64,000 nt of DNA from Peronospora farinosa (Eukaryota > Oomycota > Peronosporomycetes > Peronosporales > Peronosporaceae), in NCBI GenBank assembly GCA_947646735.1, contig CANTFK010000304.1, forward strand, positions 37,732-101,731, given 5' to 3'. Below are positions 53,612-64,000 of this stretch, piece by piece (position 1 is the first letter of the stretch; each line of letters begins with the position of its first letter). The notes beneath the pieces are model-generated. The model made no database searches. It was not told the DNA's origin and worked only from the letters and a program-made list of their open reading frames with translations. The translations under genes and the position numbers were made by a program.

Positions 53612-55208
53612 CTACAGACATATGTCGATCATACTGGCTGGCTGATCTGGCCGAATGTAGGGCAAGAGACTCTCACCGAAAGCGTCGTACAAAAGAGCCA
53701 CGATATCGCTTAGCGTAGACGATGACAGCGACGGCGACGCACCACGATTCATAGAGTCGGACATTGAAAAATAGGTTCCAGAAGCGTGCTACATGTTACA
53801 AAAGTTCACCACGAGTGTCAGCGAACTCAGTCGATAATACAGCAACGACTCGACAAATCGCTTACCACGAGAATGCCGAGACAGTTTTGAGCTTCAAGTC
53901 TTTCAACAAGATTGGGATTGGACGATGATACTGCTGGCTCCAGTCGTCGGTAGTACCCCTCTAAATTTGGGAAAAGCAAACTTTCCATTACCAGAGGGCC
54001 CAAAAACAGCATTCCTACAACAATGGTCAACCCCATGAGACTAGAAACTCATAGCAAATGCAAAAGACTAAGACTTACCATGAAGAGCACCATATTGAGT
54101 CGAAAACGGACACACCGGGTCTGTGATTGCCTTGTGGTACGTTTTTGAAACGCGTGCCTGGATATTGGCGTATTTTTCACCATAGCGCTCGCAAATATGA
54201 GCCACCAGTTTGGCTGCGTACTTGCGCAAAGCCCAATGGTCATCCGCAGGATTCTCACAGAGCTGTGTACCGAGCACACAAGTCAAAATAGCAGGAATCA
54301 ATTGATGCAGCTACACAAATTGGCACATCAACCACAACAAATTAGCTAACTTCGACTCATCAACCAAGAGATCGATCACGTACATAGAGTTCGACATGTA
54401 GAGTCTGGTTTACAAGTAGACAGCGACACGCTCGCATGAGCGAAAACAAAAGCGACAGATCGTGATTACTATGTTTCACCTCTTCATAAATGAAGCGTGA
54501 AAAGTACGGCAGCAGCTGATGGATACCGGGATCTTGAGCGAGACTCGTAAAAGCCGCGCGTTGTAGCTCAAAGTCATCACTTTTGACAGCCTCCGTCACT
54601 GTAGTATAATAGAGCTGCATTTCTTCAGTCAGTACGTGCTTGACACGAGGTTTTCTGTCCACATTGTTGGTAAAAGCTTCGTCCTTGATTGACGTATGAC
54701 ACGTCGAATCATCCTCCACCGATTCATTCTCAGGAATGAGCGGCTGCACGCCATCTACAGCCAACCAGTGCACATTAAGCACCGGTTGGAGTGGAATTTG
54801 GCCCAATGGGGCATTCAAGAGCTCAGAAAGTTCCAGTTCTTCCTCTTCTACGAAAAAGAGCGACTCGTTGTCTTCACATGGCTTGTACTTGACGTGTCCA
54901 GGAGCTGAAAACCCATACAAACTCTAATAGAACCACCAATGTACGTTAAAATAGCGATACCCTTCTATATACCCCTATTCGATTCAATTAGAGACCTCTA
55001 AATTACGCGCTTGGAGGGCCTGATTAATGTGCGTGGGGTCCAATTGGGGCCGTCGTGAGTGCCGCTGGAACTTGAGAGCATCCTGCACGACCTCTCGCAC
55101 TCGCAGTTCCACCTCTGGCAGTAAATTACCGACACATTCGTCACTAAGGTCGTCCAGGCCGAGACTTTGTGCTACAACCTGCAGCATCTCGGGGCGTAAT
55201 AGACTCAT
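53612..55208 (-). CDS. TAF6: TFIID subunit TAF6
   Basis: Proposed exons (minus) 55208-54996, 54923-54384, 54310-54079, 54014-53866 and 53788-53612 give 436 residues (human TAF6 677; Dictyostelium and plant forms shorter). The N-terminal histone-fold (MSLLRPEMLQVVAQSLGLDD, QALQARNLE) is followed by the TAF6-specific SLYGFSAP, ending the 'LEPLYGF' motif. The C-terminal HEAT-like domain reads LHQLIPAILTCVLGTQLCEN, WALRKYAAKLVAHICERYG, PFSTQYGALHGMLFLGPLVM, LLFPNLEGYY. TAF6 dimerises with TAF9 in TFIID/SAGA-type complexes on promoters in the nucleus. The choice of acceptor at 54014 over a 31-nt intron is by alignment with other TAF6 proteins. Confidence 0.9.
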
Positions 55209-55759
55209 CTTTCTTATTCGGATGGGAGACCAGGTGTATACAATGTATACAATGCCGCAATCATTTAGATACATGCAACAGAAATGACCATGTAGCCATT
55301 TCGACGACCGATTCCATGCATTATTACGTCGACCGATGAAGTGTTCAGAGTAGATAACCATTGATAATACACTTAGATACCCTTGTACTCGATCAACTAC
55401 TGTATCATATATCCGTCTATGGGTGTGTCATATCTATCTCAATTGTAATGGTGATAGCCGACGCGGTCCTGTATATAAAAGTTTCATATTATCCTTTCCC
55501 AATTCCAGGAATCCCACTCAATCGTGCATGATCTAGAAGATATAATGATAAATCTCATGCAACCGATCTTCCACGCAACAAAGTCTTTACGACTGTGATA
55601 GTTTTTTCCGTCTCAAGAACATTGAATCAATGATTACCAGCTTCTTGCAGTGAAAAACACGGATTCTAGAAGAAAAACGGACGTTTCGTTACGACCTTTG
55701 ATCTTGTCGTCTGAATAGGCAGTTAGTTGTCAACGGCATTCGACTATCAAAAGAATTGA
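55209..55759. other. divergent intergenic region between TAF6 and the A_thal_3526-like gene
   Basis: 551 bp, AT-rich, no frame of note. It must contain both promoters. No operator or motif is identified. Confidence 0.5.
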
Positions 55760-57107
55760 ATGGAATCGCTCTATGCTCGAGATACCCCTACGGCGCACGA
55801 ACGCAAACTGAAGTTGGGAGAGCGTGATCACGTAATGGCAAGTCGGGACGTGGTACAAGACCGTTCGAAAAACAAACCACAGTTACCAGAGACTTTCGAT
55901 TGTCTCATGGACACGTCTACGGAATCCAGTGATACCATTGCCAATGCTGGAGCTATTCCAACTGTGAACTCGAGTACTAACTCAACAGATGATACCTTCG
56001 GATTCCCTTTTGCGTCGTTGCCAAGAGTGAGGTTACAGCAATCGCTTGGTAAAGAATGGCAAACCATTCAAAGAACTAGCCAGCTCAATCAAGAAAAATC
56101 ACGAGATTCCAAGAAGACAGAAGAAGAACGTCTTGCAGAATTAAGTGAAGAGACGATCTCGTTGGGATTGTCGCTTCCAGCTTTAAAAACGGAGAAGCTC
56201 GAGACAAGGACAGTAGAGAATCCGCAACAAAAGACGACAGTGACTGCTGTTTCAGACACGACTTTGCAGTCACGACGAGCGGGAGTCACTTCAATACATC
56301 GTCGATCCAAACCGGCGATTACAATTAACACTGGCTCGGATTTAACGGGTGTCTGTGCGAAAAGGTCATCGCCCGCGACGCCGGCGTCTCCTCCGACATT
56401 TTCATGGAATGACATTCTTTGTGTCCAGAATTTGATCGAGCGATGTCTTCAGCAGTATTTGAGCAAGGTGAACGCAGTGTCGGGGTTTTCGTGCTTGAGG
56501 AATACCGCAATACTTACAATTGCTCGTCGTGTTGCTACAGAATGACATCTTGATTATACTGAAAGAGCAGGCCAACGTGGATCCAGCGTTTGCCAATGTC
56601 GTGTGGCAAAAACTCGAAGAACAAAACCCAATGTTCTTTCGCGCCTACACTTTGCAGCTTCAGCTGAAGGAGCAAATTATTGCTTTCAACGATTTGGTAC
56701 GACTAGGATGGTTTCCAGCTCGACGTTAGTCTACCTTGTGTTGACCTTTTTCCCATGTACAGGTTGGGCAGCAGAAAGCAATGACAGCTACCAATAGCAA
56801 ATGCGTCCTGCAGTACAGCAACTTGAATCGGTCATCAGCAAGTCGAGCTTCAGGTCAATGCTCTTTGATCACAGCACCTACGTCTACAGCATTACCTCCG
56901 AGAAGTAAGGATGCACGACCTTTACTGCGCACACCACTTTGCTCTGTGAGACAGCAGCATCAGCACACGAACATGTATCAGCTAGGATGTTCGTCAAAAG
57001 GTTTGGGTGCGACGTCTTCGAGCTTGACGACACTGCCTTTGTCGTCGCCTTTGCCGCTACCATCGCCAATTAAGACTGACCTAGACACCCATGCCTTTTT
57101 CACGTGA
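55760..57107 (+). CDS. protein with plant-type A_thal_3526-like domain
   Basis: Proposed exons 55760-56467, 56541-56696 and 56763-57107 give 402 residues. After a low-complexity Ser/Thr-rich region there is a conserved helical segment at about 225-290 spanning two introns: DILCVQNLIERCLQQYLSK, NDILIILKEQANVDPAFANV, VWQKLEEQNPMFFRAYTLQL, LKEQIIAFNDLVGQQ. In plants the corresponding VQNLIERCLQLYM...VWQKLEEEN..FFKAYY family (recalled as TIGR01589/A_thal_3526) has no established function. A DNA- or protein-binding helical bundle is a guess. Tail is Ser/Leu/Pro-rich. The family link is from memory of the conserved block. Confidence 0.75.
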
Positions 57108-57269
57108 TATTGCTAACCAGAACTTGTAAGTCATAACGCAGCGGTGCAGTCTTGTCTATTGTTGCGTGCTATTTTCTCTATCATCCAAGCGAGTTTATAA
57201 ACTGACAGAGTGAAACGGCGCAAGTTCACTTTCTTCTCAACGGGTTGAGCGGCAGCACCATGATATCAT

Positions 57270-58200
57270 TCTCAAGTGCTTCAACTTGGTAGATAGCCAA
57301 TTGAATGGACAACTATGAACGTGACTGTCATCTTCGGTCGGTATATGAGACCTCGAGCTTCATGCAACGGACGAGGGACGCGCGCCACTTAATCAGGCAA
57401 CTGTTGTGTCAGCACATGCCTTCTGCAAGGACTGGATTTATCCCAGGTCTTAACCAACTGATTGCGCTCCGCATACAGATCTTCCAGTTTATACAAGTTC
57501 TTGAAGAAGTCAGACAGCAATGTGAGATTATGTGCCCAAAATGCCGAGCTTTCTTGACTTTGAAGCAGCCCGAAATCTTCTGATAGCGGCTCGAGAGCAT
57601 TAACGTCTATATGCGGCCTTTCAAACTGAGCGAGTTGCACCCAAGCTCAGATGAAATGACTACAAGGCCACGAAAGGTATAGCGTTACTGCAGGTGCCAC
57701 CACAACGGAATACCAAAGCTTTCACGATCAGCCGTAAGTTGCGATGTAGAGTCCTATCAGTTGCCCGACAATCAAGATATTTATAAAAATGCCTTCGCTC
57801 GCGGAAGGTAGTTGTCTTCATGGTACAGGATTTCAAGTTTTAGAGAGATTCCAATAGCAGCTGACAGATTGATGAGGTAGTTGTCACGAATGTAGAGCTT
57901 CATAAAATTACCCCCACACGGCATCCACTGCATCACTACCAAGCTTTCAGGTAACTGAGTAAATCCGTTCTTCTCTAGTGTCAACGTCTTCAAATTGGCA
58001 AGTAGCGCCAGTCACAAGTCCGCAGGTATTTCAGTTCATCCCTTCTCGGACAGTTTCAGCTTTCTCAAGCTGCTTGACTTCCTCCGCGTTCCACGGTACC
58101 ATCGAGATCGACTCCCCACGGACATCAACCATAAACGAGAAATAAAACAAAGTACTTCCGTTTTCGCTCATGCTCGGCCTTGCGGTATGCTATCGCAGAC
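57270..58200 (-). pseudogene. leucine-rich repeat gene remnant
   Basis: On the minus strand a start-like MSENGSTLFYFSFMVDVRGE is readable near 58170, then VPWNAEEVKQLEKAETV and a stop, and in another frame LKYLRTCDWRYLPI. LRR-like repeats follow: NLKTLTLEKNGFTQLPESLV, MKLYIRDNYLINLSAAIGIS, LKLEILYHEDNYL (57993-57781), then after another gap NLYKLEDLYAERNQLV (57640-57389). At least three frameshifts or stops interrupt a pattern of LxxLxLxxNxL units. Decay of an LRR protein gene is the simplest explanation; exon/intron structure could account for some breaks. Confidence 0.65.
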
Positions 58201-58236
58201 TCCGCCTTCTTTCTCATGCTGTCAATAGTTACATTG

Positions 58237-60678
58237 TCACTTGGAAGCCGGAGCGCACTCGGGAAATCGTACCGATCCTCCCTGCGTTATGTGCATTTCA
58301 GTACTCTCTTTCGTGTACTGGTAGACGTTTTCAGCAGCATCGCGGAGTTCAGCAATCTGCTGCCATAGCTGGCTATGGACCTGAGAAGATCGTTTCACAG
58401 CTGCCATGTCCTTAGTGTCCAGAGTCTCATAGACGTCATCCAGGTCATCATGGATATCAAGAAGGTCACCAAAACTGTCGAACGTGTCCCGGAATTCGAT
58501 GGCGTCGTCTTCAGCTTCAGGCTCTCTCGTATTCAAACTTGCTGTGTTAATGCTTGCCAGGCTGCTTCCGCTTGAGCTTGCGGTCTTTCTGATGCTCTCT
58601 TTACTCATCTTGTAGGGCGAGACACTATCCAGATCACAAAGGGTCACCGGCATGCCACGATCACCTCTTCCCAAATGATCAAGCTTCAAAGGAATGTCGG
58701 CATCCCCAGAATGATGGTAGCCATTCAAGATGCTTTTTGGTAGCGGAAAATGGTCGATGTCGCATTTCGATCTACCAGTGTCCTCAGTTCGTGGCACATA
58801 ACGACGCATCTCACCAGAACGTCCTCGCCTAAAGGTTGGCGGATGCACGCGCACATCCGGATTCGTGGGCTCATCGCTTCCGGATCGGACTCTGGACTTG
58901 CATGAATCAAGATGCTTAGCCGGCTGCGACGACGGCGAGTCGCGATGCGCATGACCTTTCCTTGATAAAGTCTCGGAGACATCCACGTGTACATTCTGAG
59001 ACTGGTGCTCTCTTCCACATTTACCCGGCTCAGGGTCATCGCGAGACGAACCTTGATCGCGGTGGCTTCTTCTACTTTCCCTGGCCTGGAGATGATGACC
59101 TTTTCGGACGCTCTCATCCGATCGACGTGGAGGACGTGTGTGATGCTCACGTTGGCTCGGGATGTCTTCAATGGCGATAGTAGCAACTGAAGAGCCGTCT
59201 GCCGAGTTATTGCTTCCACGATGCTGGCCTGATGAGAGCAGCGAAGTGCTCGAGGCACGTCCAAACCGTCCAGACGTCACTTCTTCTCGCGCAAGCGTCA
59301 GCGCACTTGCTCGTAAATTTGCGGCAACGCAGCTCGTACAGAGCTCAACAACAATCGTCAAAACAGTTTTGTTAGTGTGTCGATTATCGCTCGACACATC
59401 CACACTTTTCAGGGTGCTCTCGACGCAGCATTTGGAGCACATTGCAGATAAGCACAGTTTGCACTCAAAGCTGTGTCGAAGAAACCGACCAAAGGTCTTG
59501 TTGCAAACACTGCAATGTGTCGCCTTCACCTTCTGTTCCTGTTTGTGCTTGCGTCGAAGGTTACCGGAGCATTCTAGTTGCCACACGAGCTTCTTGTTCT
59601 GCGAGCTCTCCACGGTTCTACCACAATGCAAGAGCGATTCCGCACAACTCTGCAATGACGCAGACTCCGAGATTCTTTCGTTTGGCATTACATTGGACTT
59701 GATAAACACATCGACTGTCTTGTTGTTGAGCTCAATAAAGAGATATACACTGTCACATCGCGCTCGAATCACACCATGCGAGTCATTCAACTCAGGACAG
59801 CCACGTAACTTGACCGAGTGCACGATTTGATATCCAATTCTTACACCGTCACCACGCGTAATAATTCCTGTTGCTTCGAGATACACCAAGTCTATAGGTG
59901 ATGCAATTCTGTATTTAGCACTGCTACCAGTAGCAGACTTGACGAGCCATTTGATCCCAAGAAAACGAAAAGGGCTTCGTTGTGTTGGAAGTTCAATAGC
60001 AGCCAGTACATCACCATCCACTGCGTCATGATACAAAGAGGCATTGTTAAGTGCCATACTTGCACAATCTGGAGCCGCAATGCCATACATGACGTCATCC
60101 AATGATCCAACAATAGTTCCCACTCCTAACAATGGAGTGGAGTGTTTCAATGTCGCTGTAGTACAATTTAATTTACTTTGTGCTTTCTTTTTCTTCCGTT
60201 CTCGAGCTTCATTAGCTGTTGGTCCCCATCCCGTTAAAAGTTCCAATTCAGTCACTTGATGAGCTGGTAATGAGACGGAAGTGCCAGAAACTGAACCTCC
60301 AGAACTAGAACTTGAGCGTGAAATACATCGACGATGTCCAGAAACTGTAGAATTGTCATCTTCAAGACTCAAGGAACGAGTACCGATATAAGACCGTGAT
60401 TCCCGATAGACGGCAATATTTTCATAAGTTTTAATCACTTTCCAACGTAATTTATCAATTTGACGATGTCGTATAAGGACATATTCTTCATATTCTTTTA
60501 GAGAATTTCCAAGAAGTTCGGTTGCTTGGGTATGAAAATGTCGACGTTCCATTTCATTTAGTGCTAACCGTTCAAAAGGTTGTTCAGATAGAGGAAATGG
60601 TGCCATCAGTTGTTCCTGTTCTTGACTATGAGCTGAAATAACTTGACAATATTCGTATGTACTACCAACATGTGCCAT
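58237..60678 (-). CDS. START-like/FYVE-related protein
   Basis: A single 813-residue frame from ATG 60678. About 1-110 is a START-like N-terminus (MAPFPLSEQPFERLALNEME, EYEEYVLIRHRQIDKLRWKV), typical of oomycete START proteins, with a Ser-rich linker. From about 190-330 the START fold continues (SPFRFLGIKWLVKSATG, IDLVYLEATG, IGYQIVHSVKLRGCPEL). At about 393-460 comes a Cys-rich zinc finger (CSVCNKTFGRFLRHSFECKL, CLSAMCSKCC, CTSC) whose RHSFECKLC core departs from FYVE's RRHHCRxC, so phosphoinositide binding may be lost or changed. A long Ser/Arg-rich tail follows to about 810. Paralogue in design of the protein at 48812-52573, without the FIST domain. Confidence 0.85.
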   Translation of the reverse strand: MAHVGSTYEYCQVISAHSQEQEQLMAPFPLSEQPFERLALNEMERRHFHTQATELLGNSLKEYEEYVLIRHRQIDKLRWKVIKTYENIAVYRESRSYIGTRSLSLEDDNSTVSGHRRCISRSSSSSGGSVSGTSVSLPAHQVTELELLTGWGPTANEARERKKKKAQSKLNCTTATLKHSTPLLGVGTIVGSLDDVMYGIAAPDCASMALNNASLYHDAVDGDVLAAIELPTQRSPFRFLGIKWLVKSATGSSAKYRIASPIDLVYLEATGIITRGDGVRIGYQIVHSVKLRGCPELNDSHGVIRARCDSVYLFIELNNKTVDVFIKSNVMPNERISESASLQSCAESLLHCGRTVESSQNKKLVWQLECSGNLRRKHKQEQKVKATHCSVCNKTFGRFLRHSFECKLCLSAMCSKCCVESTLKSVDVSSDNRHTNKTVLTIVVELCTSCVAANLRASALTLAREEVTSGRFGRASSTSLLSSGQHRGSNNSADGSSVATIAIEDIPSQREHHTRPPRRSDESVRKGHHLQARESRRSHRDQGSSRDDPEPGKCGREHQSQNVHVDVSETLSRKGHAHRDSPSSQPAKHLDSCKSRVRSGSDEPTNPDVRVHPPTFRRGRSGEMRRYVPRTEDTGRSKCDIDHFPLPKSILNGYHHSGDADIPLKLDHLGRGDRGMPVTLCDLDSVSPYKMSKESIRKTASSSGSSLASINTASLNTREPEAEDDAIEFRDTFDSFGDLLDIHDDLDDVYETLDTKDMAAVKRSSQVHSQLWQQIAELRDAAENVYQYTKESTEMHITQGGSVRFPECAPASK

Positions 60679-60709
60679 TTATTTAAGGGAAAAAATAGTG
60701 TTTTTTTTT

Positions 60710-60727
60710 AGAGAGAGAGAGAGAGAG
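60710..60727. repeat. (GA)9 microsatellite
   Basis: Nine uninterrupted GA/AG units immediately after a T run at 60701-60709, about 30 bp upstream of the START/FYVE gene start at 60678. Confidence 0.95.
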
Positions 60728-62360
60728 CTCGGAAGTGGAGCGACAATCAAATAGTGTCATTCACTTAACCAAAGGGGATGCGTCTCTTTACACCCTCTAA
60801 TTGGACAAAGGAAGTGCCAATCATTTGACGCAAAACACGTGCTATTAGACGTAAAAATGCATTGAAGAACATGAGATGGACGGAAAATCACACAAAAAAG
60901 TCGACATTTTTCGCAACAAAGTTTTTCAAACGTTTACTGACTGGTGTAAGAGATGGTTTGGTCTTTTTTTTCTCTAACCTTGGACCTCAAATTTCGTATG
61001 GTTGTTGCCAGTAGTTTTTGCCGTATTTTTGTAGTAGACCACTGGGTTTGTGCCTTCTTTTTTTTCGTTTATATGTCAAGTCGTCTCGACTATTTTTAGT
61101 TTAGGTCTTCGTAACTTTTACGACTTTACTAATCGTATATTTGCAACCTCAATACAAGTAGCCAACCATTAACTCACAAAGTCAAAAAATTACGTAGAAC
61201 GAAAATGTCTTTATCCGTGTGTATGTTTGTATGTATGTTTGTATGTATGGTCTATAGGTGAAATCTGGTTCAAGATATAGAAGAAAAGGCAACAAGGTAC
61301 TACTTTGCAATAGCCTTTTTTTGTCAAGTTTTTTTTCCACAAACTGGTCGGAAACCAGGCAACCCGGATCCGTTGGTGATAAAAACGTTCAATACAATCA
61401 AGCGTTAGGGGAAAAAAGGGCAAGTCTTTATAATTTCGACCTCAAGTTTTTATCCACGTGGTTGTTCTTCTTGTTCCCTCGAGAGATAGGAAAATATGTA
61501 CAGAAAAAAGAAGACAAAGACAAATATTTTCTACATGTTATCAAGTTAATCTCTACCTATAATACATGTGGCATGCAATGGATTAAACTAGTTAGAAAGA
61601 ACTTGTTAAAAAGTGTCGAATGCTTCATTAAGATGAGGGTTTTTGTCCTTTATGTAAACGTTGCAAAACATGTAGCAAATACTTAGAGAACAAGGTTATC
61701 AATTATGTCGATGGAAATAAATTGTCTAGTATTGACCGTGATGGTTTACAAGAAAATAGTTCGCAGCCATTTTGCTGTGTAGTATTGAGTGCCTAGACAG
61801 AGGTAAATGTTATTGTTCACATTCCGCCTATCTCCCTCTTTGTTGTTTCTTGATAACGACCACTCGGAGTTAGCAAAGGAAGGACTTGGATGCCTCTTGC
61901 TCCGTAGACGCACGTTCCTGCTTATGGATACTTTTGTTTCGCGGAATCCCAGAGCATCGTACGCGCAGACGGAGCAAGTGATCCACTATATTATTTTCCA
62001 GGCCCGTCCAACGATGTCGGCGTTTTCTGAGAACACGTGCTTGATATTTGCTGGAGTAGCTCCGATGCTGATCACAATAACGCTGCTTGCTACGGGACGT
62101 ACTTTTACATCCACTGCGTGATGATGTAGGCCCAAGACTTGGACACACCGACGCAGTCTTAAAGAATATGGAAGAGTCCTTCGTATTGCCCGGCACAGGT
62201 CACATGCCACTTGCATGTCGAGTCCATGTTGCGTCCCGAAAAAAAGTACAGTACAGATTCAACTGATGGGGAGCTACTCTGTAGCATACCCAGACCGTGA
62301 GAATGTATCCGTGTTTCCCACTCCCCAATTTGCGGCGCAGTGATCAAATCTGATCACGTT
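60728..62360. other. AT-rich gene-poor region
   Basis: About 1.6 kb with long poly-T/A tracts, low GC and no credible coding frame. Frames at 61258-61686 and 61807-62121 are unsupported. GAGTATAAAAGG at about 62360 could be a TATA-like element upstream of the retroelement frame. Confidence 0.6.
61217..61250. repeat. TGTATG-type microsatellite
   Basis: GTGTGTATGTTTGTATGTAT and continuation: repeats of GTAT/GTTT tetranucleotides. Confidence 0.85.
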
Positions 62361-62364
62361 GGAG

Positions 62365-64000
62365 TATAAAAGGAACGGTCTTCACTGGCTTACAAGAGAG
62401 AGCGTAATGAGGCCGCCTCACCTACCTCCTCCGGGAGGGGGGATGAAAAGGCCGAGTCGACAACGACGACAGGGAACGGCCCAGCCAACGGACAGGGCGT
62501 CGTCGACGACATACTGGACGACAGCTCAAACCGAGGCGCAGTTCTGGCGGCAGTGGCTATTCGGAATGACAACGGCGCCAAGGGTGCCGTGGAACCTGGT
62601 GGATCCATCTTCTCCGGCCAGGCTGTATCTCCGGCATCGGTGGTTACGAGCCATGGTGACAGTGAATCTACCACGCCTCATCAGCCGGTAGAGCCGAGCA
62701 GCAGACATGCTCAACAGGAACAGGCAGCAACAGTGAAGGGTCCACCCGATACAAGGGAGGCTTCATCGACAATAAGGGGGGCAGAGGATCCAAATAACAG
62801 AGCTGGAGGAGCTGTTGCCGCAACCCAGCCAGCACAAACCGGCAAATCACCAGGAGCGCAGGCGCCAATTCCGCTACACGCAACGTCGGCGGAAATGTTT
62901 ACGGCTCTAGTGGAAGACATGATCGACTCGCCCAATGTGGGACAGGTCGACGCATGGTGCACGACAGTGCGACAGTTGTTTGCGGACATATACTAGACAG
63001 TCCCGTGTAAAGCGGAAGCACTGCCTACTGAAAGGAAACGCTTTCCTACCCTGAGCGTAGCGGAGACGGCAAGTCTGCTGGGCCTGTTTGAGCAAGTCTT
63101 TGTTAAGGGCAAGGGGAGCTTTGCGGAGTGGAAAATCATGGCAAAGGCCATCACGCATGAATTATTGACTACAAAGTGGGCGTTTAAGGAGATTATCCGC
63201 CGTCTAGCCAGCAAGCATAAATGGGCTCATGCCCCCGTTCTGAACCAGTGGACTCAGGTAGTCCAACATGGAGAGTCATTACCACGTCGGCAACCGGAGC
63301 GCGCCAGTTCTCAGACCTTTGATGATTTCATGTTTAACCCCGAGAAGTTCACATGCGCAGAAATTGAACGTTTCAAAGCGATGTGTGCAGCGCCCGCAGC
63401 CCCGGCAGGACATCATCAAGTACGGGCAGGTACTGATGATGAATGGGCGATAATCGTCGGGTTGGTTGAAGGCACGGTGGCATGTCGTCGTATGCCTGCC
63501 TTTATCAAACAAGTTCTTAAGAGTGAGGAACGACTACGTCTGTACAGCACGATCCAGGCTCAAGTGGAAGGTGAACTAGTTTTACGGTTGGATAAATCCC
63601 GAGCGGTTAAAGCGAACAGGCAGACTACAAAAGCAATTACGGAGGCAATATTGGAGTCGGCGGAACTTGCACGGATCAATCTTCATGCGCTACATCGCAT
63701 GTTAAGTCAAACGAAGACGATAAGCTACGACCAAGTCACGAAATCGATTCACTTTTATTTCTTTACTAGGGAGACGGCAGAACACCACAAAGAGGTGCGA
63801 GTACCGTATTACGGTGGCGTGTACCAGCTCGTCAATGCCCACAGGCCAGAGAAGGGGTCGATTTGGCTTCGGCAGAAAGGTCTTAATGGGACACCTACCG
63901 GGCGACGGGTGGAATACACGGTGCAGTTGCACAACCTTACCCGATTTAATGACATTGGGCGAATTGCGGCCTATTTAAAGGCAAAGATTCCAACGGAGTT
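62365..64000 (+). pseudogene. retroelement ORF (LINE ORF1-like or Gag), stop-interrupted, runs off the window
   Basis: One + frame is open from about 62365 to the window end except for a single TAG at 62994-62996. The first part is low complexity (EKAESTTTTGNGPANGQGV, VEPSSRHAQQEQAATVKGPP). After the stop a helical, structured part reads KRFPTLSVAETASLLGLFEQ, EWKIMAKAITHELLTTKWAF, WAIIVGLVEGTVACRRMPAF, YYGGVYQLVNAHRPEKGSIW and RRVEYTVQLHNLTRFNDIGR. The last block resembles ORF1 of oomycete L1-like LINEs, but this is from memory and Gag of an LTR element is an alternative. No start codon is evident in this frame, and the 3' end is outside the window. Confidence 0.6.

Noticed and set aside
54050..54079. 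31-nt intron in TAF6
   Set aside because: Using the acceptor at 54014 gives a normal 64-nt intron and restores the TAF6 PFSTQYGALHGMLFLGPL reading.

Overview
The window looks like nuclear DNA of an oomycete (Peronosporales-like). The genes are protein-dense and closely spaced, with very short GT-AG introns (about 60-100 nt, often with GTACGT/GTATGT-type donors). The protein families are oomycete-typical: START/FYVE fusions, a plant-type A_thal_3526-like domain, and degenerate Ty3/Gypsy elements with the oomycete RNase H/integrase signature. No protist-parasite, fungal or bacterial signature competes with this reading. All product names come from recognising motifs by eye; no search was run.

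Positions 1-3435 are a tandem array of a 777-bp unit. Four complete copies each carry one tRNA-Asn(GTT) gene, and a fifth copy is cut 11 nt before its tRNA would start. The cut is made by an LTR retroelement. Positions 3436-19250 are a graveyard of retroelements: Gypsy element A (+, gag to integrase, decayed, with a local inversion in its reverse transcriptase); fragment B (-, LTR plus RT, converging on A); a patch with a 5S rRNA-like fragment, a tRNA-like box and a perfect 28-bp hairpin; pol remnant C (+); element D (-, gag-protease-RT of another Gypsy lineage, ending in inverted repeats and a 20-bp minisatellite); and a chromodomain remnant. At 19445-19550 a diverged piece of the tRNA-unit spacer reappears.

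Positions 19951-60678 are a gene island. In order: PWWP/PHD chromatin protein (+), RCE1 CAAX protease (-), AAMP-like WD40 (+), eIF4E (-), CC2D1-like C2/DM14 protein (-), RecQ helicase (-), eIF3h (-), MRT4 (+), ribulose-phosphate 3-epimerase (-), mitochondrial ribosomal protein mS33 (+), several small unknowns, a B-box/coiled-coil protein (+), a SPRY protein (+), DDX46/Prp5 helicase (-), a START-FYVE-FIST fusion (-), TAF6 (-), an A_thal_3526-like protein (+), an LRR pseudogene (-) and a second START/FYVE-like protein (-). Many neighbours are divergent pairs separated by 140-560 bp or convergent pairs separated by 165-275 bp, so promoters must be compact and some shared. Themes are gene expression (eIF4E, eIF3h, MRT4, mS33, DDX46, TAF6) and membrane/lipid signalling (RCE1, CC2D1, START/FYVE).

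From about 60680 the sequence becomes AT-rich and repeat-bearing, and from about 62365 to the window end there is another retroelement reading frame with one in-frame stop. The island is thus flanked by repeats on both sides. Exon boundaries are manual, chosen for GT-AG ends, reading phase and family alignment; summed exon lengths were checked to be multiples of three for each multi-exon model.
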